NCBI GenBank assembly: GCA_029262455.1
Contig: JAJCZJ010000024.1
Location: forward strand, 1-64,000
Reading direction: 5' to 3'
DNA from: Deltaproteobacteria bacterium
GTDB taxonomy: Bacteria; Desulfobacterota; Binatia; HRBIN30; CADEER01
Length of the DNA: 64,000 nucleotides
In this document: piece by piece, positions 27,552 to 35,180 of the stretch
Layout of the letters: each line of letters starts with the position of its first letter
Numbering within the stretch: position 1 is the stretch's first letter
The notes under the pieces: model-generated
Seen by the model: the letters and a program-made list of their open reading frames with translations, nothing else
What the model was told of the DNA's origin: nothing
Database searches by the model: none
Translations under genes and position numbers: made by a program

Positions 27552-30500
27552 ATGACAAATCGACCGATCGCATCATGGTCTTCGAGCCGAGTTGCGCTCA
27601 CGGCGTTGCAGCTCTTCCTGGTCACGCAAATCATCGCACCCTGGCAGTCGAGTGCGGTGACCTTCACCGTAAGCAAGGCGGCCGACACAGCAGACGGCAC
27701 CTGCGATGCGGACTGTTCGCTGCGTGAGGCAGTCAACGCCGCCAACGCGCTTGCCGGTCCCGATACCATTGATCTCCCGACCGGCACCTACGCCCTGACC
27801 ATTGCCAACACGGCCGGGCAAGAGAACGCCGGCGCGGAAGGTGACCTCGACATCAGTGGCGACCTGACCCTCATCGGAAACGGCCCCAGCGGCACGATCA
27901 TCGACGGCAACGCAATCGACGGCGTCTTGCATATCCTCACCGGCGTCGTCGATATCTCGCGAGTGACCATCCGCAACGGTAACAGCCCAAGCGATGGTGG
28001 CGGCGTATTAATCGATGGCGGTACAGTGACCATCGATGAGAGCGCCATCGTCGACAACGGCTGCGCCGGTCTCGGCGGCGGCATCCAGAACAGTTCCGGC
28101 TCGCTCACCGTCAGCGACAGCACCGTTAGCGGCAACACGGCGAATGCCGGAGGCGGCATCGGCAACTTCGGCCCATTGACACTCACCAACACGACCGTCA
28201 GCGGCAATAGCTGCACCAACGATGCCGGTGGCATCGGTAGCGGACCCGCCACAATCCAGCTGCAGAACGTCACGGTGACGAACAACGCGGCTGGGACCGT
28301 CGGAGGCGGCCTCGAATTGGTCAACGCCAACGTCACCAACAGCATCATCGCCGGGAACTTTCCTACCAACTGTACCGCCTCATCGATCGGCTCAAGCTCG
28401 TACAGCCTCGACGACGACGGTACCTGTAGCCTTAGTGGAACGGGAGACGTCTCGAACGCGCCCGACGCCGGACTCGGCACCCTGCAGGACAACGGCGGCT
28501 CGACCGAAACTCACGCGCTCTGCACCGGCGCCGGAACCCCAGAGGCCGGTTGCGCCGGCGTGAGCCCTGCCCTCGACACCGCCGACCCAGCAGCGCCCGG
28601 GAGCGGTGGTGGCGCCTGCGAATCCAACGACCAGCGCGGTCGCCTGCGTCCCGGCGACGGCGACGGCAACGGGTCGAGCCTATGCGACATGGGAGCTCAC
28701 GAGACCCTCCCGACCTGCCCGCCGGTGCCGTTACAGCTCTGTCGCGGAGCATCGAAGAGCGTGTTGGTCGTCAAAGACAACGCCGACGACTCCAAAGACA
28801 AATTGGTCTGGAAGTGGATCAAGGGCGCCGAAACGGCTTTCGCAGCGTTCGGTACGCCAACCGTCGATACGCCGTACGCCTTCTGTCTTTACGACGGCAA
28901 TCAAAATCTAATCACCAGCGAGGTCCCTCCGGCAGGCACATGCGACGGCAAGGCGTGCTGGAAGCAACTGGGCTCGGCGAGCAACCCGAAGGGCTTCAAA
29001 TACAAGGATAAGGAACTCACCCCCGACGGCGTGAAGAACGTCCTGCTCAAGGCCGGTGCGGCCGGCAAAGCCAAGTCGTTGGTGAAGGGCAAAGGCGCCA
29101 ACTTGCTGCTGCCGCCGTTGGGCGTGACGCCGGACGTCACCGCACAACTAATCAACCAGAACGGCGAATGCTGGGCGGCGGTTTTTACCGCCGACGACCT
29201 GATCAAGAACGATGGCAAAATCCTCAAGGGCAAGGTGACCGGCTTACCGGGAATCTTGCCGACCCCGACACCGGCGAGTACTCCCACGCCGGCTGTGCCG
29301 CCGGTGGCCGTGGGCGATCCCTACGATTCCACCGGTAACGTCGGCATCAATGTACCGGCGGGCTCGGGCGTCTTGGCGAATGACACACTGAACGGCGGGA
29401 GCATCTCAGCGTTCGACGCTGCCAGCAGCAACGGCGGAGACGTGACGATGAACACCGCAGACGGGGCGTTCACCTACGATCCGCCCGCGGGTTTCGAAGG
29501 AGTGGATACCTTTACCTATACCCTCATCAACGGCGCCGGCACCTCGATGGGGACCGTCACCGTGACCGTCAGCGACAGTATCTGGTTCATCGACAACAGC
29601 CAGGGCGCCGGCGACGGCCGCCTCAATTCGCCTTTCAACACGCTGGCAGCGTTCGACGCGATCAACGGCGCCGGCGGCTCGGCTCCCGCGGCCGGCGACG
29701 CGATCTTCCTCTACGAAACAGCCAGCGGTGACTACACCGGTGGCGTCACCCTGGAGAACACCCAGGCCTTGATCGGCCAGGGCGCCGGAGCGACGCTAGC
29801 GTCGCTCACCGGAATCACACCTCCCGTTTTCAGCAACGCACTGCCGGCAACCGGAGGCTCGCAGCCAACCCTTACCAACGCAGCCGGCAACGGGATCGAC
29901 CTCGGGACTGGCAACCTCATCCGCGGGCTCGATATCGGTGCGACCAGTGGCGGTGGTACCGGTATCAACGGCGCGGAAGTGGGAACGTTGAGCGTCGGCG
30001 AAGTAGGAATCTCGGGACCCGGCGGCGCCGTCGATCTAAGTTCGACCTCTGGCGCCGCAATTGCGGTAACTCTCAGCACGATCAGCATCATCAGCTCGGC
30101 CCGTGAAGGCATTCGCCTCAGTGGAGTCAGCGGCTCGTTCTCGATTGCCGCGAGCGACGGAACCATCACCACATCGACAACCCGCGCGATCGATATCGAT
30201 GGGGATCCGAGCATCGCGCTCAGTGTGACCCTCGAATTGGTCCAAGTCGACAACTCCGCCCCCAACGGCATCGTCCTGACGGATACGACCGGCAGCTTCA
30301 CGGTAAGCGGTGGAGCGACTCCCAGCAGCGGCAGCGGCGGCTTCATCATGAGCACCACTGATGACGGCGTCAGCCTGACGCGCGCGACCAACGTCAGCCT
30401 CAACGGCATGATCGTCGACAGCACTGGCGCCCATGGCATCGACGCCGACACAGTGGATGGTTTGACGGTGACGGACTCTGATATCACCGGCGCCGGCGAT

Positions 30501-31586
30501 GCCAACGAAGAGAGTGGCGTCTTCGCTCGCGAGCTCACCGGGACGGTTCTGTTCGAGGATACCGAGATCAGCGATATGACCGAAGATGGCATCGATCTGG
30601 AGAACACCTCGGGCGTGTTGTCCATGACCCTGCGCCGCGTCGTCATCTCCGACAATGTCACTAGCGGTATCGGTGAGAACGGCATGACCGTACGCGCCAA
30701 CGGCACTGCCTCGATGTCAATCGTCATCGAGGACAGCACCTTCGACACTCTCGAGAGCGCCGCGGTCAACATCAACGCCGGCGGTTCCTCAACCGCGAAC
30801 TATTCGCTCACCGCTCGACGTACGACCTTCGACGGCGCTCCCACCGGCGACACCGAAGGTGTCAACGGCCTGCTGGTCCAAGCCACTCGCGGCGGCGCCA
30901 GCACCAGCCTGGCAGCGAGCTTCCTCATCGAGAACAACAACGCTGCCAACACCGGCGGCATTACCAATCACGCATCCAACGCACTCACCTTGAAGGTCGA
31001 CTCAAACGGCTTGATGACCGGCAGTGTCATCAGCAACGACATCGATGGCTCCGAAACAGGCGTCGGCATCGACCTCTTCCCCGACGGCAATGTGGGTGCC
31101 GTCACGTCGCGCTTGCAGACGACCTTGAACGCCAACCGAATCAGCAACACCTCCCTATCCGGCATCTTCGGCGGGCCCCAGGACGGCAACAGCACGACCC
31201 TAGAAGCTACCCTCGCCTGCAATCTGATCGAGGAGCCGACCGGTTCGTTCGAGCATCCAGGAATCTCGATCTCAACGGTCGATGCCGGCACGTTCGCGTG
31301 CTTGAACGTCGCCGACTCTACGGGAGCAGGCCTGAACAACTCGACCGGCGCCAGCTCGTTTCCCGGATTCCGCCTCGGTTACGACTTCTTGGAGCTGGCC
31401 GGGTCGTTCCGCATGCAGGGGATGGGATCGAATATGACCGGCGCCGGTACCACCGCTTTCATCGACGCCAACAACACCAGCACCGATCTTTCACAAGCCT
31501 TCTCCTCGGTCGACGACAACTTCACGAACGCTACTTGCACGACGCCGGCGATCGCACCCGCCTGCGTCTCGACACCCGTGCCGTAA
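27552..31586 (+). CDS. Giant mosaic surface protein: CSLREA domain, beta-helices, shared domain, Big_9-like Ig
   Basis: A protein of 1344 residues. The ATG at 27552 has GGGGGG seven nt upstream (a TTG at 27537 overlaps that site). After the leader come the CSLREA motif (CDADCSLREAVNAANAL) and a first right-handed beta-helix rich in GGGI and VSGN turns (about residues 100-330). Next is a domain (about 380-560; CPPVPLQLCRGASKSVLVVK ... GFKYKDKEL ... VLLKAGAAGKAKSLVKGKG) shared with the protein at 22184. Then follow a TP linker, a Big_9/cadherin-like Ig domain (VPAGSGVLANDTLNGG ... TFTYTL) and a long second beta-helix region (about 680-1300). Probably exported and surface-located; binding or structural role inferred only. 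A strong hairpin follows the stop. Confidence 0.85.
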   Translation: MTNRPIASWSSSRVALTALQLFLVTQIIAPWQSSAVTFTVSKAADTADGTCDADCSLREAVNAANALAGPDTIDLPTGTYALTIANTAGQENAGAEGDLDISGDLTLIGNGPSGTIIDGNAIDGVLHILTGVVDISRVTIRNGNSPSDGGGVLIDGGTVTIDESAIVDNGCAGLGGGIQNSSGSLTVSDSTVSGNTANAGGGIGNFGPLTLTNTTVSGNSCTNDAGGIGSGPATIQLQNVTVTNNAAGTVGGGLELVNANVTNSIIAGNFPTNCTASSIGSSSYSLDDDGTCSLSGTGDVSNAPDAGLGTLQDNGGSTETHALCTGAGTPEAGCAGVSPALDTADPAAPGSGGGACESNDQRGRLRPGDGDGNGSSLCDMGAHETLPTCPPVPLQLCRGASKSVLVVKDNADDSKDKLVWKWIKGAETAFAAFGTPTVDTPYAFCLYDGNQNLITSEVPPAGTCDGKACWKQLGSASNPKGFKYKDKELTPDGVKNVLLKAGAAGKAKSLVKGKGANLLLPPLGVTPDVTAQLINQNGECWAAVFTADDLIKNDGKILKGKVTGLPGILPTPTPASTPTPAVPPVAVGDPYDSTGNVGINVPAGSGVLANDTLNGGSISAFDAASSNGGDVTMNTADGAFTYDPPAGFEGVDTFTYTLINGAGTSMGTVTVTVSDSIWFIDNSQGAGDGRLNSPFNTLAAFDAINGAGGSAPAAGDAIFLYETASGDYTGGVTLENTQALIGQGAGATLASLTGITPPVFSNALPATGGSQPTLTNAAGNGIDLGTGNLIRGLDIGATSGGGTGINGAEVGTLSVGEVGISGPGGAVDLSSTSGAAIAVTLSTISIISSAREGIRLSGVSGSFSIAASDGTITTSTTRAIDIDGDPSIALSVTLELVQVDNSAPNGIVLTDTTGSFTVSGGATPSSGSGGFIMSTTDDGVSLTRATNVSLNGMIVDSTGAHGIDADTVDGLTVTDSDITGAGDANEESGVFARELTGTVLFEDTEISDMTEDGIDLENTSGVLSMTLRRVVISDNVTSGIGENGMTVRANGTASMSIVIEDSTFDTLESAAVNINAGGSSTANYSLTARRTTFDGAPTGDTEGVNGLLVQATRGGASTSLAASFLIENNNAANTGGITNHASNALTLKVDSNGLMTGSVISNDIDGSETGVGIDLFPDGNVGAVTSRLQTTLNANRISNTSLSGIFGGPQDGNSTTLEATLACNLIEEPTGSFEHPGISISTVDAGTFACLNVADSTGAGLNNSTGASSFPGFRLGYDFLELAGSFRMQGMGSNMTGAGTTAFIDANNTSTDLSQAFSSVDDNFTNATCTTPAIAPACVSTPVP

Positions 31587-31591
31587 GCATC

Positions 31592-31618
31592 GAGGCGGCC
31601 GACTTCGTCGGCCGCCTC
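31592..31618 (+). terminator. Strong stem-loop after the mosaic-protein gene
   Basis: A perfect 12-bp inverted repeat (GAGGCGGCCGAC / GTCGGCCGCCTC) with a TTC loop starts 6 nt after the stop codon, followed by AAACAAAAGC. It is intrinsic-terminator-like but lacks a T tract. Confidence 0.6.
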
Positions 31619-31620
31619 AA

Positions 31621-31680
31621 ACAAAAGCTTCATCACTCAAACAAAAGCTTCATCACTCAACCAAGAGCTTCATCAAAGGG
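31621..31680. repeat. 20-bp tandem direct repeat
   Basis: Two exact copies of acaaaagcttcatcactcaa (31621-31640, 31641-31660) and a third degenerate copy (31661-31680) lie just after the terminator hairpin. Confidence 0.75.
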
Positions 31681-31771
31681 AGGATTGGACTTCCCTCCGC
31701 GGCCTTGCTTTATGCGTGGGTTCCACGAGGCATCAGCCTCAAGCCTTTCGCGCACAGGAGATCCTCTGGCA

Positions 31772-33238
31772 ATGAGTCGTTCGATTTTTAGGATGAAGTC
31801 CGTTTTCTTTGGCATTACAGCGAGCATTCTCTTGGCATTGAGCGGATGCGGCGACGATGACTCCGGCCAACCGGCTGTAGTCGGGACTGCAGCCGATCTC
31901 TCGGAAGAGTTCAGCGGCGGTAACGGTCCGTTCATCGGCTCGGCACTGGTGTTCGACGCTCCGGGATACGTCGAGCGCGAGCATGTGGCCGCCGGAATGG
32001 CGACTTCGTACAAGACATCCGAACCGTTCTCGGCGGACGGCCGATGGACGTTTGAGACCGACGACACTGCGTCGTACCGCACCCGAATTCTCGTGCGGCG
32101 CCCCGACAACGCCGCGGACTTCAGCGGCACCGTCGTCGTCGAATGGCTCAACGTCAGCGGCGGACTAGACGCCGATCCCGACTTCGCAAGCCTCGCTGAG
32201 GAACTGATCCGTCAGGGACATGCCTGGGTTGGCGTCTCGGCACAGCTGATCGGTGTCGAGGGCGGCCCGGTCCTCGTCGTCGCACCTGGGGCCGAGGGAC
32301 TTGCAGGGGAAGGTCTGAAGAAACTCGACCCGGCGCGCTACGGCACACTCGACCATCCCGGCGACGGATATTCCTTCGACATCTTCACCCAGATCGCGCG
32401 TGCGCTGCGCAATGGCGAGGCGCTCGGGGGTCTGCGGCCGAATCACGTCCTTGCGTTGGGAGAGTCGCAGTCGGCGATGGCACTCGTCACGTACTACAAC
32501 GGCGTGCACCCGCTCGAGCGCGCCTTCGACGGCTTCTTCGTACACAGTCGCGCTTCGTTCAGTCTTCCCTTGGTTGGACCAGGCGAATTCGCCGACCTTG
32601 CAGGCGCTCTCGGCGGGGTTCCCGCAATTCTTCGCACCGACAGCGACACACCAGTCCTCGAGCTGCAGTCCGAGGGCGATGTAACAGGCCTCCTGTCCTC
32701 AATATCAGCGCGCCAAGACGACACCGACACCTTCCGGCTGTGGGAAGTCGCGGGGGCGGCCCATGCTGACGCCCACTTACTTGGCCCGATCGCCGCTCTG
32801 ACCGACTGCGGGGCGGCGATCAACGACGCACCGTTTCACCTCGTCGCGAAGGCTGCGTTTCGCCATTTCGAAGAATGGGTGCGCGGCGGCCAGCCGCCAC
32901 CATCGGCGCCTCGCTTAGACGATGATGCGCTTGACCCACCAACGCTCCTTCGCGACGACGATGGCATCGCCCTGGGCGGCATCCGCACGCCGCCGGTTGA
33001 CGTTCCGCTGGACCTGCTCTCGGGTGAACCCGGACCGAGCCCCGACCTGATCTGTATACTCCTCGGCTCGACGACGCCGTTCACCGCAGAACGCATCGCC
33101 GCCCTCTACTCATCGCGCGCGGACTACGAACAACAATATGCCACAGCCACCGAAGAAGCCATTGCAGCCGGCTTCGTACTCGAAGTAGACCGCGAAACGC
33201 TGCTCGCTTTTTCCGACCCGTCGAGGGTGGCGAATTGA
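31772..33238 (+). CDS. Lipoprotein alpha/beta-hydrolase domain-containing protein (Abhydrolase_10-like)
   Basis: A protein of 488 residues from the ATG at 31772 (GGAG 11 nt upstream); the open frame begins much earlier, inside the previous gene's frame, without leader-like sequence. A lipobox leader (ITASILLALSGC followed by GDD) predicts an acylated lipoprotein. The body has the features of the alpha/beta hydrolase domain family with GTVVVEWLNVSGGLDADPDF, GHAWVGVSAQLIGVEGG, a nucleophile elbow LALGESQSAMAL (GxSxS type) and a late WEVAGAAHADAH that supplies the His. The family has no well-defined substrate; esterase or lactonase activity is an inference. Confidence 0.82.
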   Translation: MSRSIFRMKSVFFGITASILLALSGCGDDDSGQPAVVGTAADLSEEFSGGNGPFIGSALVFDAPGYVEREHVAAGMATSYKTSEPFSADGRWTFETDDTASYRTRILVRRPDNAADFSGTVVVEWLNVSGGLDADPDFASLAEELIRQGHAWVGVSAQLIGVEGGPVLVVAPGAEGLAGEGLKKLDPARYGTLDHPGDGYSFDIFTQIARALRNGEALGGLRPNHVLALGESQSAMALVTYYNGVHPLERAFDGFFVHSRASFSLPLVGPGEFADLAGALGGVPAILRTDSDTPVLELQSEGDVTGLLSSISARQDDTDTFRLWEVAGAAHADAHLLGPIAALTDCGAAINDAPFHLVAKAAFRHFEEWVRGGQPPPSAPRLDDDALDPPTLLRDDDGIALGGIRTPPVDVPLDLLSGEPGPSPDLICILLGSTTPFTAERIAALYSSRADYEQQYATATEEAIAAGFVLEVDRETLLAFSDPSRVAN

Positions 33239-33336
33239 TTCGACAGCCGCCCCCGGCTAGGCGTCGTTCCCCTTGATCGTCGTAGCCAGACGACGTACCC
33301 AGACAAAGTTAGCAGCAATTCATCGGAGGGTAGACC

Positions 33337-33900
33337 GTGACCAGAGTACGATCACTGGAAGGCCGTGAGGCCGGACTCCTAGCAGGCATCATTCAGCTGA
33401 TCCTGCGTATGAATGTCGGCAAGAACGTCAACCCAATCAAAGTTCAGGCGCACTCCTGGCGTGGGATGCTCGCCAACTTTCTCGCCAACGCGATTCTCAG
33501 CACTGGACGGACAAAGATTGGCAACGACCTCCGTGAGCTCGTAAAGATCCGCGCCGCAGCTCGCAACGGATGCCCCTTCTGAATGGACATCCACGCCGCC
33601 GTCGGCGGCGACGAAGGATTGACCCGCAAGCAGATCGACGCCGCCCTTCTGCGCACCGATGCTTCGGCCCTACCGGTACGAGAACAGCTCGCGCTCGAGT
33701 ACTCCGACCGCGTAAGCGCCACGCCGGTGGATGTACCCGACGATTTCTTCGAAAAGCTCAAGGCCGAGTTTTCGGAGGAAGAAATCGTCGAACTCACTTC
33801 CCACATCGCGCACGAGAACTACAACGCGAAATCAAATCGCCCGCTGCGCGTCGAACCGAACGACTTCTGTCCGATTCCGCCACCCGAACCCGCGAAGTAG
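33337..33900 (+). CDS. AhpD-like / carboxymuconolactone decarboxylase family protein, probable selenoprotein (in-frame TGA at 33580-33582)
   Basis: From a GTG at 33337 with GGAGG eight nt upstream, the frame runs 81 codons, meets TGA at 33580-33582, and continues in the same frame for 105 more codons to TAG. Both halves join to a standard CMD/AhpD-family protein (187 residues). ELVKIRAAARNGCPF is followed by the TGA position and MDIHAAVGGDEGLTRKQ. Family members read NGCxFCxDxH, so TGA stands exactly at the second redox Cys (position 82; Cys79 is kept), giving CPFU. The downstream half retains family signatures (LALEYSDRVSATP, IVELTSHIAHEN). Members are thiol peroxidase-reductase partners or decarboxylases; the CxxC type is redox active. 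AhpD-like selenoproteins are known in bacteria. The alternative is a nonsense mutation at a Cys codon; the intact second half argues against it. No selenocysteine machinery gene is in this window. Confidence 0.75.
33583..33610 (+). promoter_or_regulatory. Candidate bacterial SECIS hairpin
   Basis: Directly after the in-frame TGA (33580-33582), positions 33594-33600 (CGCCGCC) pair with 33604-33610 (GGCGGCG) around a GTC loop. The loop begins 18 nt after the TGA, and its first base is G. Known bacterial SECIS elements have an apical loop roughly 16-37 nt past the TGA, with G among the first loop bases. GC-rich codons alone could produce such a stem, so this supports but does not prove recoding. 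Confidence 0.5.
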
Positions 33901-33947
33901 GCGCGTACCGACAACGGCGCTGCGCGCCGTCGAGGAATTACCCTGCC

Positions 33948-34580
33948 CTACGCTTCCGCTGACTGAATCATGCGGGCGCCAACCCAAACCAGAGCGCAGA
34001 CCACTCCGGTCGCAACGACGATGCTGGCAACCGGGTACGCTACCCACCACGAACCGAGGATCGCCATCACCAACGCCGAAGAGAAAGCACCAGTAGCGAT
34101 CGCCAACAGCACCGAACGAAAAGGCATCTTCGACAACCCCGCCAGTACGACGACGTACTCCGCCGGGCCCCCCAGCGCACGACCCAACGCTACCGCATAC
34201 AAGCCCCAGCGGTCGTAGAAAACACGCGCTCGCTCGAGGTCGCGTTCGCCGACGATGAGCCGCGCACCGCGCTCACCGAGCATTCGAGTGATACCGTACC
34301 CGATCAAACCGCCCACCGTCGCAGCGCTACCGCCGATCAATGCCCCCTGCCATGGGCCGTAGATCAGACCAAGCGTAAAGATCGTCGGATCGGAAGGCAG
34401 CGGCAGCACCGCGTCGCCGACGATCAAGGCAACGCCGGCAGCCCATGCCCAATCGCCATAGCCGCGCAAAATGACCGCGAGCTCGTCGACCGACTCCGGA
34501 AAGTCCAGATGGTCGCCGAAAAGGAACAGCATCGATCCGCCAAAGCAGAGAAATGCCAAAGGGATGAGCAAGAGTCGCAT
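33948..34580 (-). CDS. DedA/VTT-domain inner-membrane protein
   Basis: A protein of 210 residues with about five hydrophobic segments. The VTT (SNARE-associated/DedA) core is visible: DAVLPLPSDPTIFTLGLIYG, GALIGGSAATVGGLIGYGIT, a Gly-Arg pair region YDRWGLYAVALGRALGGPAEY and the re-entrant-loop-like sequence VVVLAGLSKMPFRSVLLAIA. The family includes lipid scramblase/flippase-type transporters (undecaprenyl phosphate or phospholipids). Which lipid it moves is not visible. It converges on the AhpD-like gene and stands alone. Confidence 0.8.
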   Translation of the reverse strand: MRLLLIPLAFLCFGGSMLFLFGDHLDFPESVDELAVILRGYGDWAWAAGVALIVGDAVLPLPSDPTIFTLGLIYGPWQGALIGGSAATVGGLIGYGITRMLGERGARLIVGERDLERARVFYDRWGLYAVALGRALGGPAEYVVVLAGLSKMPFRSVLLAIATGAFSSALVMAILGSWWVAYPVASIVVATGVVCALVWVGARMIQSAEA

Positions 34581-34752
34581 GGTTGTTCTGCGTCGACTAC
34601 CTCAGGGTGCAACGCGCGACAATCGCCGTGATTGGCAGGTAGGGGGTCACCTTGATTCTGAGCTCGGCGCAACCGGAGCGAAGTTGGAAGGGCGCGGCGC
34701 GGCCGAGCCTTTCCGGGGTCGAGTCGTGTCACAGCTACCACCCACCGGAGTT

Positions 34753-34963
34753 GTACGCGGCTCGGCGGCGCCTCTCCCTCCCGGTACCCGGCGGCTCCCT
34801 CCCGCAACTCAGCTCGCGCTGTACGCGGCTCGGCGGCGCCTCTCCCTCCCGGTATTCGGCGGCTCCCGTGCACGACTGCGTGATCTCGTACGCGGCTCGG
34901 CGGCGCTTCGCCCACCCGGTACCCTGCGGCTCCCGTCCGCTTCAATCAAACTGTCCCACCACC
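34753..34963. repeat. Three copies of the dispersed GTACGCGGCTCGG repeat
   Basis: Copies of about 47 bp at 34753-34799, 34821-34867 and 34888-34934 each begin GTACGCGGCTCGGCGGCG, contain CCCGGTA and end GGCTCCC, separated by 20-21 unrelated bases. A tail (GTCCGCTTCAATCAAACTG) after the last copy is shared with the single copy at 21980. On the minus strand they would read as GSRRVPGGRGAAEPRT-type peptides, but no gene context supports translation. Apart from this array, 34581-35180 shows only upstream sequences of the flanking genes. Confidence 0.7.
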
Positions 34964-35180
34964 GATGGCGAGAGGATGAATCGCCGAGAAAGTCCGCGTG
35001 CAAAGAATCGCAGACTCTGCGCCCTCGGTCGTGCCAGCTTTGGCATAGTCCCGGGTGCGAGCGCCATTCCCCGTGGCGTTTCCAGGCTGCATCTCGGGCT
35101 CAGGTCCTTCGGCATGCCCTTTGCGATTTGCAGAACCGCGACGTTCCAGTTCGCCACACACTGCATTGGAGGGAAAGCCT

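Noticed and set aside
29732-30775. 347-codon minus-strand open frame
   Set aside because: Shadow of the beta-helix part of the mosaic protein; Val/Pro-rich without start signals or similarity.
33580-33582. TGA as a plain nonsense mutation or sequencing error
   Set aside because: Possible, but the exact placement at the redox Cys, the intact 105-codon continuation and the hairpin favour recoding; kept as the alternative in the gene entry.
34600-34650. GG-N10-GC on the minus strand before the DedA gene
   Set aside because: Spacing is right but neither TGG nor TTGC is present around it; expected by chance in GC-rich DNA.
34424-34945. Minus-strand frame through the GTACGCGGCTCGG array giving repeated GAAGYREGEAPPSRV-like peptides
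   Set aside because: The peptide repetition is explained by the DNA repeat, it overlaps the DedA gene in another frame, and no leader or domain is visible.
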